64,000 nucleotides of DNA, from assembly GCA_963573385.1 (NCBI GenBank), contig CAUYLG010039381.1, positions 1-64,000 on the forward strand, given 5' to 3'. The notes under the pieces were generated by a model, which was given only the letters and a program-made list of their open reading frames with translations, did not search any database and had not been told where the DNA came from. This DNA comes from Cacajao melanocephalus (Eukaryota; Chordata; Mammalia; Primates; Pitheciidae). Shown here one piece after another: positions 1 through 60,354 of the stretch. The translations under genes and the position numbers were made by a program. Within the stretch, counting starts at the first letter, position 1; the number at the start of each line of letters is the position of its first letter.

Positions 1-166
1 GGGACTACAGGCACGCACCACCACCCCCGGCTAATGTTTTGTATTTTTAGTAGAGACGGGGTTTCACCATGTTGGCCAGGATGGTCTCCATCTCTTGACC
101 TTGTGATCCGCCCGCCTCGGCCTCCCAAAGTGCTGGGATTATAGGCGTGAGCCACCGCGCCCGGCC
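1..166 (-). mobile_element. Alu, minus strand, cut by window edge
   Basis: Reads as the reverse complement of the Alu left arm, ending gccaccgcgcccggcc at 166. The wording tgatccgcccgcctcgg is Y or late-S grade. The right arm lies outside the window. Confidence 0.93.
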
Positions 167-640
167 CGTATCTGGTTCTTATAAAGAATTTTAAAAAAGA
201 AACAAGGAAATAACTACTATCTATGTTTGTTCCTCTTGTAAGCAGATGCTTTTTAATATCCAATTCGAGTATCTACAGCTAGTTTATAACTATGCTCTGC
301 AAAACTTCTTCTAAGGATTTAGTATTAGGTCCTTTGGTATATTTTCTATTTTTTCCCCCCAATTCCATTCTAGTACTGCTAGATATACTAACATTAGTCT
401 CCGAGCAATCATTCACTTTTTCCATACTCTACTTGTCAAACGCTAGTTGGCTTATGTGGCTTCAACTATCCAAGATGTGTCACAGTCAGTCCCACTTGAG
501 AGATCAAGCCTGCCAAAAACACATGCATTTTATGAGCGCATACTTGGGTTTTTATGTGCACGTGTTCATCTAGCCTTTTAAGGTTACAGAGGAGAAACAG
601 GAAAAAAGAGCAAAAAAAAAAAAAATTAAGGTCAGAATCA

Positions 641-835
641 GCATGGTATAGTGGTTAAGAGATCAGACTGAGATGACACCTTAGCTCTCCCCAGTACCAG
701 CTGTGGGACCTTCATATAGCCTCATCTATAACTGTAATAATAGTAAGATGATTATAAAGACCGAATGCAATAAAGGGACCCGAGGGTTCACCCAGAGTGG
801 CACATGTAGAGTTCAATGAATATTAGTATTTTTTA
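641..835 (+). mobile_element. MIR SINE, degraded
   Basis: Starts gcatggtatagtggttaag, the tRNA-like MIR head, and follows the core order to the end (tcaatgaatattag). Confidence 0.7.
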
Positions 836-1234
836 AAAATTTAAGTTATAGAGAAAAATGTCCTGCTTTGGGATTTAAAAAAATAAGAAAACAGTGAAGA
901 TATATCTTCACAAACAATATGGCAGCTGCTTGACTCTGATCAAAACTCAGAGAGAAAAGTACACACGACCAGTTTTCTCATCTCCAAGTACCGCTTTACC
1001 AACAATCTTAACCGTGAAATTTAGCACTGCTTTACTACGATTCCTCACGTCACTTAATACTATTTATACTCCAGAAAAGCCTGTGTAAAATAAAGCAGGT
1101 TTCAGCAAAATACTTTGATATATACAACATAAATAATTTTAGATAGGATTTTCTTTATCTTATTTTTAGATTAAGCTACGAGGCAATTCTGCTAAGACTG
1201 AGAACCACAACCTACAATTTCTCAAAACTTGTAA

Positions 1235-1655
1235 CTCCCTTCTGTGGTAGATTGTGTTACTGCCCTCAGTGATTCACTGTCCTTTTTCAGAAGGCAGAAC
1301 ACACACCCACACTCCCACAGTGCCTCTCTGGGGTCAGGGTTTACTTTCCCAACCACGCTGTCAGGCTTAGCTGTGTGACTGGCTTTGGCTAATGCAATGT
1401 GAGTAGCTGTGCAAAGTAGCCGCTTTAAGAACTCTATCTAATGTGTTTCCACCCTTCCACCAATCCTTCTCCTTTCCCCCTCTGCCAGGAGAATGGCCTG
1501 CTCCAGATGGGAAGTTTATCTGCCTGGATCCTGAAATGAAGACAACATATGGATCAGGAACTGAGTCACTGACAGACTACAGCTGACTTATAACTTAAGC
1601 AAGAAGTAAGCCTTCATTATTATAAGCAGCAATATTTGGGAGTGGCCAGCGCTTG
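1235..1655 (+). mobile_element. Possible ancient MaLR (MLT1-like) LTR
   Basis: Ends with a run resembling the MLT1 LTR end (aagcaagaagtaagccttc), preceded by a long moderately GC-rich body with typical phrases. Strongly diverged; the family is uncertain. Confidence 0.45.
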
Positions 1656-1689
1656 GCGCCTTAGCTAACAAAAGCCAAAGAATGCACCT

Positions 1690-1850
1690 TCATTCATTTT
1701 GTTTGTGTTTATTCATTCAGTTTGAGACACATTTGTTAATTATGTATTAATATTACTGCAACGTATTCTGCTTACTGGTAGAGACACAGCTACTAATGAG
1801 CTAGATCCAATGGCTGCCCTCACAGAGTTAATATTCGCATGTTAGCCTGC
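1690..1850 (-). mobile_element. Possible L2 3' fragment
   Basis: Reads as reverse L2 3' end: cattcattt..., then a block ending ctgccctcacagagttaat. Confidence 0.45.
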
Positions 1851-3254
1851 ACTCCTCTTCCCTGCAAAATCTAGCACCAAAATTTAAGCAATAGGGGATT
1901 CCCTTAGTTTGGTATTGTCTAACTTGGGGCCATACAAGAAATAGGCCCGAGAAGATCTGGAGAAAAAATCAAGAAAAATCAGGGAAATTCCTGATAAGGA
2001 GACTGGGTCCCTGAAAACAAATGTTAAATTTTCATTATGTCAACTGCTTTATAATATAGACAACAGAGACAATGGCTACACTCAGTTTGTTCAGGTCATC
2101 TGCTTTATCACAATTTAATTTTTAAGTAAAAATACAGAGCCCTGGCCCAATCCTTATGATGTCAACACCAAACTGGAAACATGGAGAGGTTAAGACTCAA
2201 GTTAGCTCTAAAGAGTCAATGGAAAGGCCTCAAGTGTGTCTGGATTTGGAGGAGAAAAAAGGGGTGAACTGTGCTTACTATCCCCAGGGAATAAACACAA
2301 GAAGCGGTCTGGTCTTCCCTGGTGTGTTCAAGGACCCCAGGACTCTTCATCAAATGGCGAAGCCACCTAATTTGATTCCTTAAATTAAGTAAATATAATG
2401 CTGGTGATAATCAACTTCCATATGCACTATTGTCTAAAAAATATTCTTTATTTTTTAGCTCCTGCATTGGCTTTCTGATCCCCCTGGTAGTTTATTAATC
2501 TGTTTTATTTCTTTTTTTTTTTTTTAAAAGAGGTTAAGGCCATAAAATCCATTAGAGAGAGACCACTGTGCTATGCTAGAGCACGGCACATTGCCTTATG
2601 TTTTAATAATTACAAAAGGGCAAAATCACTGAACTTTTCAAGAGTTCTTAGGCAAGCCATCTTTCTACGCAGAAGGTTAAGTACTTTAAATCCCTTCCAC
2701 TTGGATAGCACTGATTTTTATCTGAGAATAAAATATGACTCTTCTGAATGAGGTATTATATAAACTCTTGGTAATATTTTGGTATTTCTAAAAAGATTAC
2801 ACTGAAGTCCGAAGAAACTGACAGTAACAGGCACGAAATCTCAGTGAATGTGCAGAAGAAATCCAGTGGGCAACAGAACCTTCTGGTTCTCCCTTATGGG
2901 ATTCCTTTATTCTTGGATGTGGAAATTATTCCACAGGATGTACTGTTACCAAATTTACAAACTAACTGCCTGTATTTCTCTAGGTTTGACTAAATTTAGC
3001 AAAGTATCCTCTTGTTCTACCTTTCATGGAGAGGTAGATCTTAAATTCTAGATAAAGCTAAACTATTTTCTGAAGACAGGCTTCTGTGCAGAGTGAGAGA
3101 GCCTGGCTCTGGCTGAATTCTTGTGGAGCCTGTATTTATAGACTTCTGATCCCAGGCTTTATGGGCGGAGACATGTTTTTTGAGGATAAAAACCCACATT
3201 CTCCAGTGAGGAACACATGAGGGATGTAAGAAAAAAGAGGTCTTACTGTTTTGT

Positions 3255-3480
3255 TTACATTCTGTCTTCTACAGTCCTAGTGCCATTGCTTTAGTGCAGG
3301 TCTTCATTACATCCTGCCTGGACCACAGAAAAAGCTGCCTAACTGGCCTTCCTGTCTCCAGTACTATTCCAGCTTCTTTCCTACAAACTATTGGTTTCTC
3401 TCTCAAATGTTATTTGATGTCACTCCCCCAAGTAAGACCCTCTAACTGCTCTCTATGACTCCTTCCAAATGGAGTTCCCT
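3255..3480 (+). mobile_element. Possible L2 fragment
   Basis: Shows the L2 pattern of cctgcctggaccac, then aactggccttcctgtctcc, then tctctatgactcc in order. Confidence 0.5.
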
Positions 3481-3860
3481 CAGCAATGGGTGAAATGATT
3501 TTTAATTGATGCATGAACAATTTAAAATAATTATTTAAGAAAATTAAAAATTGATGAACGGTTTAAGAAAATAATAGAAGTGTACAGAGAGGGGAAGAGC
3601 TAGAAGGTGTTAAATGAAATGCCTGCTGTTGGGTAACCTACAGCATATGGTAAAACTGTCTAGAAAGCATTCAGTGAACCAAGACTGTTTACCCACCTTT
3701 TCTGTTTCAGCTATTCTCAGCTCCAGCAAGCACAATTGAATTATGTACCCCCTAAGGGAACTCCCCCAAATCCCAAAGCATGTTCTTGTGTGCTTCTATG
3801 TTATTTGATTATTCATTTTGTTTGAAATGATCCCTCTCATATTTTTTGATCTGATTAATA

Positions 3861-3883
3861 TCCATCCATCCATCCATCCATCC
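3861..3883. repeat. (TCCA)n microsatellite
   Basis: Five to six tandem TCCA units. Confidence 0.9.
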
Positions 3884-3979
3884 CAAAGCTCATTAAAAAT
3901 ATCACTTCTGCTACACAGATTTTTTTCCCCCCAACCATGACTAGGAGTCATTCCTGTGGTCTCTCTGGTCCCTTCTACT

Positions 3980-4278
3980 ATTTTTTTTCTTTTTAGAGAC
4001 AGGGTCTCACTCTGTACCCCAGACTGTAGTGCAGTGGCACAATCATGGCTCACTGTAGCCTTGACCTTCCTGGTGTCAGGTGATCCTCACACCTCAGCCT
4101 CCTGAGTAGCTAGGACTATAGACACATGACACCATACCTGGCTAATTTTTGTATTTTTTGTAGAGAGGGTTTTTTGTCACATTGCTCAAGCTGGCCTCAA
4201 ACTCCCGGGCTCAAGTGATCTGCCTGTCTCAGCTTCCCAAAGTGCTGGGATTACAGGCCTGAGCTACTGTGCCCGGCC
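3980..4278 (-). mobile_element. AluJ-like, full length, minus strand
   Basis: T-rich tail, gagacagggtctcactctg, both arms, and end gtgcccggcc. Diverged J-type wording. Flanks (cttctac and ctctact) may be degraded target duplications. Confidence 0.92.
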
Positions 4279-4714
4279 TCCTCTACTTTTATCATCTTTT
4301 TTTTGGATGACACTAGATTGTGACAGCCCTTTCTACAGAGGCTGTTTTGTGTTCACATCTTGCTGTCCAACAACACATTGCCTGACACGCAATAGGTATT
4401 CTATGCGGTAATCATGCATTGTTGTCCTGGGTGTAGTTTTTCCCACTCAGTATCCTCTCCATAGTTATATCCACTCCTTTCAGAAAAAGCTAGAATCTAG
4501 ATTTAAGTTTTATGTGGACATAAAAGTACACCATGTTTACATTACAGTAGAACTGTATATATCAGGGCCAACATTACTACCCTTCTTTCTGGGTAAAGCA
4601 ATTTTTGGTGCAGAAGAAGTAGATTTTAATTGTTTTCTTACAATTAGAGAATAACAGAAAGTCTTTTACTCCTAAAAGGTAATTTACCTGTAATAATATG
4701 ACACCGATAATAAT

Positions 4715-4925
4715 TAAGAGATTTTTACTATGTGACAAGCACTATACCAAGCACATTACAAAGATAATCTCATTTAGTTCTCACTGCAATCTTAAAAGGA
4801 GGTTCTATTACTATTCCCATTTTACAAATAAAAAAACTGAAGATCCAAGAGGTTAAAGCCAAAGATCTTGACCTTGTAGAAGGTAACAGAGCTGTTAGGT
4901 GAGATGGCTAGATTTGAACTTACAC
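4715..4925 (-). mobile_element. MIR SINE, minus strand
   Basis: Reverse-complement MIR order: tactatgtgacaagcacta, then tctcatttagttctcac, then cccattttacaaat, then gatttgaact. Confidence 0.8.
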
Positions 4926-5208
4926 AAATGCCCAACTTCTGTAAGACCAGAATGAGATATTTTAAACATGAGAAATTAATAGGAGAAAAAGACAAGCATT
5001 TTAAATGTTAGTAATTTTAAGCAAGTTGTAAGAAGCTGCTGTTAAGTTTTAAACAATATTAATAAAAATGTGGTCTTTTAACAGAATTATTCACTTGGTT
5101 TTTATACTTTTGAGTAGAGAAATGAAATATACTTCATATACTATTTAATACATACTATTTAAAACATACTATTTTATGCTTCATATACTTTATACATATG
5201 CTATTTAA

Positions 5209-5306
5209 TAATACATATATATACACACACATAGATTGTGTGTATATATATAGTATATATGTATATATGTGTATACATGCATGCATGCGTGTGTGTGTGT
5301 ACACAA
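5209..5306. repeat. TA/TG/CA compound microsatellite
   Basis: Alternating purine-pyrimidine tract of TA, CA, TG and TGCA units directly before the LTR at 5312. Confidence 0.9.
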
Positions 5307-5311
5307 CACAA

Positions 5312-5674
5312 TGATATGGCTTGACTGTGTCCTCACCCAAATCTCATCTTGAATTGTAGTTCCCATAATCCCCACATGTTGTGAGAGAGACCCAGTGGGA
5401 GGTAATGGAATCATGGGGGCAGTTGCCCCCACGCTGCTGCTCTTGTGATAATGAGTTCTCATGGGATTTGATGGTTTTATAAGGGGCTTTTCCCCTTTGC
5501 TCAGCGCTTTTCTCTCCTGCTGCCATGTGAATGAAGGAGGACGTGTTTGCTTTCCCTTCTAGCAAGACTGTAAGTTTCCTGAGGCCTTCCAAGCCCTGTG
5601 GAACTGTGAGTTGATTACATCTCTTTCCTTTATAAACTACCCAGTCTTGGCAGTTCTGAGAACAGACAAATATA
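5312..5674 (+). mobile_element. THE1/MST-type MaLR solo LTR
   Basis: Starts tgatatggct, has the diagnostic aatcatgggggcagt and gatggttttataa, and ends with tttataaactacccagtc then gagaacagac. About 360 bp, the usual size of the family. No internal region follows. Confidence 0.85.
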
Positions 5675-6458
5675 GCAGGAGAATGAACAAATACACATAT
5701 ATATAAAGAAGTATATTTCCTTTTACAAAGATATATACAGGATTAGTATTAGTAAAATTATTGGAGGTATGTTAATATCTAACTGTTGGGCTGAGATGAA
5801 ATAATTTGAAGTTTTCACTCTCTGAAGGTCATATTTAAAAACTCAAAAAAAAATGAAATTCTGCAGTTGAAATTAAAAATACATGTGACTTATTTTACTC
5901 TGCCTACCAGACTGGAAATAAGTTATCATTTTTGAGATTCAAGGCAACATTCATTCCTTATTTAAATAAACAAACTAGAAAATGTTCTCATGAGCTTTCT
6001 TATTCCTTACATCTATAAAAGCACTCCAATTATAATCACCACTATATTATTCTTCCTTTGGAACATTTGGTACTCTGCTAAATCAAATAAGACCTGCAGA
6101 TAAATAAATTTGTGTGCCTTTTAAATATTTTTATAAAATGTGCTTGAGTTTTTTCTAGGTGCTTTCAACTGTTTTAAAACTTTACAAGTATTCATTTTTG
6201 TTTGTCCAGTAAATGAAGACACTGAACAAGTATTAAGAGGTATCTTGGATGAAAGAGTCTAGATGGTATTTTGGAAAGTTATTACTGGCTTAGGACTTTT
6301 GACAGTTTTCTTCTCCCCCAAAAGTCCTACAGAACTGACCATCATATCCTTAAAACTACTGTTTTATTGTATACTTTACCTCCTTAGACTTTCTGTCTCC
6401 AACTGCAGGGGTGTTTCTAGGTCAAGAAATTTGGTTCCTCCTCTCCTCCACATTTCTT

Positions 6459-6486
6459 TATCTATCTATCTATCTATCTAATCTAG

Positions 6487-6537
<51 letters not shown>

Positions 6538-6550
6538 ATCTATCTATCTT
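6459..6550. repeat. (TCTA)n tetranucleotide microsatellite
   Basis: Long pure TCTA runs broken twice by TAATCTA variants and once by an AGC unit. Confidence 0.97.
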
Positions 6551-6577
6551 GTAATTACATTCAAATTCATGGATTTA

Positions 6578-6730
6578 GGCCAGGTATGGTCACTTACACC
6601 TGTAATCCCAACACTTTGGGAGGTTGAGGACGAAGGATGGCTTGAGCCCAGGAAGTTGAGGCTGTAGTTAATTATGACTGTGCCACTGCACTCCAGGCTG
6701 GGCAACAGAGAGAGACCCTGTCTCTATAAA
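6578..6730 (+). mobile_element. Alu monomer or internally deleted Alu
   Basis: Runs from ggccaggtatggtcac through tgtaatcccaacactttggg to cactgcactccaggctgggc and agagaccctgtctc. It is about half the length of a dimeric Alu. Confidence 0.85.
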
Positions 6731-6827
6731 CACACACACACACACACACACCCCTCTCTCTCTCTCTTTCTTTCTTTCCTTTTCTTTCTTTCTTTTCTCT
6801 CTTTCTTTCTTTCTCTCTCTCTCTCTC

Positions 6828-6860
<33 letters not shown>
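6731..6860. repeat. (CA)n then polypyrimidine (CT/CTTT)n tract
   Basis: Grows out of the A-rich end of the adjacent Alu. About 20 bases of CA repeat are followed by about 110 bases of almost pure pyrimidine on the plus strand. It produces spurious low-complexity reading frames on both strands. Confidence 0.95.
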
Positions 6861-6865
<5 letters not shown>

Positions 6866-7884
6866 CCCCACCATGGATTTAGTTGCCATTTTTGGAATGA
6901 TTTCCAAATTGGATCCTTTCATTTCATTCATTCACTAATTCACCAAATCATTGTGCCCAAATTGCCCCTCCAGGGATAAGCCTCACTCCCCCGGACCACA
7001 AAAGTGCTTGGAGAGGAGGCAGGATGGAACCATGGGATCTGTGATCTGAGGGAGGTGAGTTCTAGGTACCATGGGATGCCGGTGGATGGTGCCTAACCCA
7101 TACTCTGTATGCCTGACCCTTTCTGGGTTGGTAAATACTTAATGAAGTTCCCCCAACATCTAGAAAAAGGGGGAAGGAAATTCTAGATAGATAGGAAGAA
7201 CATCAGGTAGATAGGCACCAGCACAAAGTTGTAAGCTGAGATTGTGAATGACAAGTAGAGTTCTCTGTGGGTAGTCTGCAAGATGCTGGGTGGGGAAGGG
7301 CTTAAAATGGAGTTGGAAAGCCAAGTAAGAACCAGACACAATGGGCCTCCTATGCCTGGCATATAAGGCTTTAGATACTGGCACGTTTGCATTGTACAAA
7401 TATTGTGCTAGCAGCAAAGTAGGAGACATGCACAAAGAGAATCGATGCCTGATTTATGCTTTTATCTATATATTACTTACACAGTTACATTACACAGATA
7501 GATGTTCAATAGTGATTTGCTGAATGGATGATCTTACACTGAGCTCAAGATGGTTTCATAATGAGCTGTTTTTCACATATGCAGACAATCTTCAAATTAT
7601 GAATAGATTGTATTCTGGAAGTCAATTTGTAGTCAGTTGATTGGAACAAAGTTTTTCATATAAGTAATCACACCTGTTTGTTAATGGTCTCCAGCCATAA
7701 CACACTGTGTACCTGAGCACTGTTTTGGAGAAAGAAAATTCCAAATAGAAATTCTACTATAATTCCTTTTGCTGTGGCCAAGAAGGGCTGGGTAAGTGAA
7801 ACTTTCTGACTAAATGCTCTTTTTTATCTACTGAAGAAAATATAGTCACTGTTAAAAAAAGAAAAAAAAAACAATGACCACAAA

Positions 7885-7911
7885 CAGAGAGAGAGAGAGA
7901 GAGGGAGAGAA
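7885..7911. repeat. (GA)n microsatellite
   Basis: About twelve GA dinucleotides with one GG interruption. Confidence 0.9.
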
Positions 7912-8059
7912 AGCCCACAGTCAAACATACACTCAGAATAACCACTATCCTTGGTTTTTTTGTGTACTCTGACAAGCACAATGAAACGCTCCAAACTTGG
8001 TATCCACTGAATCTCAATCAGACGTAAATTGGGTAGTGCCCATAGCACCATGCCCTACA

Positions 8060-8560
8060 CATTGGCCATAGTGCATACTCAAATCCTGAAAATGACAAAA
8101 ATCTAAGAGCTAGGTAACATACTAGATGCTTAGGTTATAAAAACATGAACAAGAAATAGTGCTCTTCCTGGAGAGAACTCACATGCTGAGTGGGAGAAAG
8201 AAATAATGACAGTTGTTATACCCCAGCTGGTGAGGGCTATGACCCAAGGGTCAGGTTGTTAACCCTTCCCAGAGGTATCAAGGAAGGCTTCACAGAGAAA
8301 TGTTTTGGCTGAATCCTGAAGGTAACGTGGGAGTCCAGCAGATGGCCAAGCAGGTAAGGGCTTTGCCGAAGTTACAGTGCATTCAAAAATGTAATGCTTT
8401 TGAGGAACTGCAAATACTTCAGTGGGGCTGCAGCACAGAAAGGGAATGTGGGGAGGTGAGGGGTAGAAGAGAGCAGGAATCAGATGAGGAATAATAGCCT
8501 TATAAATAATGCTTACTGTTTGATCTTTAGCACTGAGAAAAGAAGAGTATCAGGGATGAA
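8060..8560 (-). mobile_element. L2 LINE 3' region, minus strand
   Basis: Typical antisense L2 order: tctaagagctaggtaac, then the gtgctcttcctggagagaac block, caaggaaggcttcacagag, gctgaatcctgaagg and gaggaactg. Very diverged; edges approximate. Confidence 0.55.
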
Positions 8561-8667
8561 ACGAAATCCCACAGAATACTGATACTTCGGGGATAGGCAG
8601 AAATATTTAGTAAGGATTTGCTGAATTATACTTAAGCCAGAATTCTGGCTTCAAAAAAGTATGGTTC

Positions 8668-8815
8668 CAGATGGGCACAGTGGCTCATGCCTGTAATCCA
8701 GCAGTTTGGGAGTCTGAGGCAGGAGGATTATTTGAGCCCAAGATTCAAGACAAGCCTGGGAAACAGGCTGGTAATGACCTGTCTCTACAAAAATAAAATT
8801 TTTAAAAAAATTTTA
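8668..8815 (+). mobile_element. Alu left monomer (FLAM-like)
   Basis: gggcacagtggctcatgcc through aggaggattatttgagccc to gacctgtctctac and an A-rich tail. Single arm only. Confidence 0.85.
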
Positions 8816-10147
8816 AGTCTAGTTCCTATACCTAGAGTCAGAAGATTCACTATAGCTTGAATTGACAACCATAGGAATAACTCAATAATTTCTTATGACG
8901 ACAAACACTAAATTAGAAATAAAATCATTAGGCACTCTTACATTTTCTAAAAGATCTAGGCATATATGTATAAATTTCTGCAAATTCTCCTAGCCGGGTC
9001 TATACATAACTAAAAGTTGGCAAAGTCAGGACATATTTACGTGGCTAAAGGGAGTTACTGGCATTCTGTTGTTTTTGCTTTCCATATGTTTCTAAATCAT
9101 GTCAACTACAAATTAACCTTATTACCTATTTAGCAGAAATGAATACATATGTTCAGAAGGCGGCATATATTTTAGGAATAGACAGTAATAGATAGTTATA
9201 GAGACAGGCAACTATTCCCATTTTGTTTTAAAACTTTTTCTACAAGCAATAAGTACATCTAGAAACCTAATATTATGTTTAATATTATATGAATTTTGAA
9301 GAAGCCCAGAATACAAGAGTCTTATCAGCCTATGACTGAAGGCCATATACAACAGATGCATTCCACTTTGTAATGCATTGAGACCTATTCTGATCTTGGA
9401 GACACTAATGATATGACCAGAAAAGAGAAGTTCTGCCATATATTCACAATCAACATCAATATGTATTGTTCTCTTATACAGACAATAAAAATTCAATAGG
9501 AGAATTACAGTAAAACTATAGACACGATCAGAAGCAGCAGCATAAATAAATGAACTTCAAAACTTAAATATTAAATGTAGCAAAACTCTTGGACAGTAAT
9601 GAAATAAAAGAATGTCATAATAATTTTGACAGTGAAAATCATATCTGTTATATGCAACAGAGAAGTAGCTTCCTTTTACAGAAGCTCTTAAAACTCCTCA
9701 ACTAGACAAGTATTTAAATCACTTGCATAATATTTAATTTAGCTCTCCCAACTAATCTCTTTTGATGGAGTCATTGGGCAGGCACTGAATTCTCATGATT
9801 TGTGAGATTCAAAGGGTATAGTGTGAGGAAAATTAAAGTGAACTACTGTTATATTTATTAATGCTAATAAATGAAATTAGAATGCACTATAATATTGTTA
9901 GTCTATTTATTACTTGTAATCTAAGGGAAACAAATCCTTCTTGGAGACAGTGTGACTAATTCTGATAATATATGATGTATGTCATTTTACAAATGCAGAA
10001 TCTTAATTGATCAATCTCTTTTTGGTGGATCAAAGCAATTACATTTGTTCTTTGTTAATGAAGTCACATTTGCTTTCACACAAAGATAAGAAACACCAGT
10101 ATGTTTTAGTGAACTGTATAGCTGTATTCCAAGCAATTTGTGGCCTA

Positions 10148-57105
<46,958 letters not shown>

Positions 57106-57289
57106 TTATTATAATTACACTACAGAGGCAAAAACAACTAATACTTAAACCCATATCCTGCTTGAGTAAAAGGATAAAATACAGTAGTACGAACCACAGA
57201 AGTTTTATTTTTATTTTATTATATTAAAGTCATTTTCATACTATGAAATGCCAGACGGTAGTTCTGAGCTGTGCCCTAGCATTTCCTTC

Positions 57290-57625
57290 TTCCAAAGCTT
57301 TCCCCTTCTTTCCATACTTCCCTGGACACTGGGTCCTCAGGTGCACCTGCTTTTCACCCTGACATCTTTCATTGATACTGCCTCCCACCCTATTACAAAC
57401 TTCCACTCACTCTTCAGTCCCAGGTCTAAAGTCACTCAAAGTACAATGAACAAACCCCTTGTTCTCTGTCTTCATGTAGCAGTCTGAGCTCTGCTACCTC
57501 AGTTTCTTAGTCATGTCTGACACTGCCTGGAAGAGGCAGTTCAGGGCAAATGTTCTTAGTTATCTTGCATACCCTGAACACTTTCTGGCACACAGTCTTA
57601 ATAAATAATTTCTGAACAAATGCTT
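57290..57625 (+). mobile_element. Possible L2 fragment
   Basis: tgaacactttctggcacaca followed by taataaataatttctgaaca resembles the L2 tail; the upstream part is weak. Confidence 0.4.
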
Positions 57626-58822
57626 ACACGAAGAAAGCAATGCATTTATTAATGCTGAATGCCTACTATGCTCTAGAATTATAAGACCTTGTGGTAATTA
57701 ACAGGTGAATAACTTGCAAATTTCTATTCCTTCTAGTGCTTATGGTACTTGTATTAGGCAATAACACACTTACAAATTTTAAAACAAATGAAAATAAAAG
57801 TGTATCCCAAAAGAAATTTTAAATTAAAAAAATGACAAAAAGAGTATAAGAATTCAATCAGGTTCAGTGTCTTATCTCTATCATAATGCAAGGACTTCAC
57901 ACTTGAAAAAAACAAAAAAACAACTAGTGCTTTCTTAAATGCTTTGGCAGCTTATGTCTACACAGGTAATAAAACAAAAATTAAACCATGAGCTTGTGTA
58001 GAACTAGACATATTCATTATACAATAAAATAAAAATATTCTCTAAGGAAGATTATTTTCTTTAAAGTCTTTGTTTTTTCTGAAGAAAAATTCAATGGGAA
58101 TAGCAAGTAAAGGGATCAAATAAAAAGCGATTTTTAATTTCTGTAAACATCTGATGTTATGTTCTGGCTATAATTACATGGGATACTCTTTGGAATGTAA
58201 TTAAAAGGGACGTATTACAAAATATAATCAAATACACCTTGTGCATTTCTCAAGGATCTAAGTAACTTAAAAATCTAGTAACTTAAAGTGTTTATGAACC
58301 TCCACTGCACATAAGAGCTGCTGACAATTCTTTTGCTGTCATTAGTACAAATTCACTGAGACGCGTACACAGCCACAGCCAAATAACAGGCATGCTTATT
58401 TCCCTTAGTAACCATAAAATTCTTGATAGAAGTCATAAAATACTTTAACTACTGAATATATTATTTTCTACATAATGCCATCTATATCATCTTTCATATT
58501 TCAATCATTTCAAAGTAAAAATAAAATTTATATCTCAAGCTAAATAATGTTAAGTCAAAATGTTTGTCTTCGGAATAGAAGTATCCCAACATATTTCATT
58601 ACTCCATCTTCCATGCCTCATGATTTAAAAGTAAAAAATGGGAATCTTTTCTACAGAACAATGCCATCTACTGCTCATCTTTCATTAAAGACAAAAAATG
58701 AAAAGTGAAATTGTTGTTTGGAACCCTGATGAGAAATCAAAAAGAGACTTTTGCCATCTTTTTGTTTAAAAAGTACCTTTTTATATCACAAGAGGAATTC
58801 ATGGTACTTAAAAACATAATCT

Positions 58823-59183
<361 letters not shown>

Positions 59184-59229
59184 CTATGATCACTCTAGTA
59201 TTAGTTGTCATCCATAAGCACCTGGACTG

Positions 59230-59870
59230 TTACATATGCCTCCTGGGTAGTCTTCCCAGTTCCTGGTCATGGCACACCCACTGCTAGACTAGACACCGGC
59301 TATGACTTTCTCCTCCCTGCTTAAAATCTGTAACATTATACATTAGATCTTTAACTCAGAGTACAATGCTCTCTGAGTTCTTGGTCACCTGGTCTCTTTA
59401 ATTTTACTTATGCCACTTTCTAAAACATATACTGCCTGGTGACAGAGGTTCCAGTCATCCCCTACCTTGTGCTGTCCAACCCCACAGGCTCATCATCTTA
59501 TCTGGGACATTCTCCCATTTTCCATATCAAAGCCCTAGAGCCAGGGGGAAGCCAGTCCATCATTTTGGAGGAAGAGTCCACCATGATGCTTTTCGCAAGA
59601 TTTCAGCCTATGCCCTCATTTGGAACTGCTCTAAATTTTTATTTTTTATTTTTTTTGTACTTCCTGCCCACTGAAACACATTGATACTTTATTGTATAGT
59701 AATAGTTATAATAATGGTTACTAATAATTTCATATGAGTAAATCTTCTCTCACTAAGCAGACTATAGACTCACTTGCGCTTCATGAGAGTTAGGTCTTCA
59801 TTCTTTTGTTTTTTATGACACTTAACAGTGACAGGGACAGTATAAGTGCTCATTAAATATCCATTAATAT
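59230..59870 (+). mobile_element. Probable L2 segment
   Basis: ctttctcctccctgcttaaa, tctctgagttcttggtcacc and ataagtgctcattaaatatc fit L2 in order, with gaps. Confidence 0.45.
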
Positions 59871-60354
59871 CTTACAACTTTTTCAAAAACTAGGAAACAG
59901 ACTGGATACTTAGAAGTACACACAGCCTACTATAGTAAGATCTTAGCAACAAAAACAAATAAACAAAACCCAGGGACTTCAAAAATTCAACCTTTTATTA
60001 GATTGTCGGTAATAGAAGAAAATGAATTAATACTTGCGGAATGCCAGGTATTTAAAAAGACACTTAAGATTATGTCACATATGTTAACTTTAAAAATGAC
60101 TCCTGAGGTGGGAAACACTGTTTCTGTCCTACAGATGAGGACAAAAACTTCAAGTCATCTATGCTCATGGCTATTTGATTCCTAGATGTTTACTTCCATA
60201 CAAAAGTGCAAAAGACTCTAAACTCATACGTCATTGAAATCTAAAGCTTTAACATAAAACAATAAAATGAACAAAATGAGAAAAAGATCTGAGAATGCAT
60301 CTGAATAATCCAAATTTAGATCTCTGAGAGTTCCATGGTAAATAGAATATTAAA

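Noticed and set aside
6459..6550. CRISPR-like regular repeat
   Set aside because: Tandem tetranucleotides without spacers in a primate intron.
6668..6979. Arg/Glu-rich and Ser/Leu-rich proteins on both strands
   Set aside because: Direct translations of the CT/GA tract and adjoining Alu; low-complexity artefacts.
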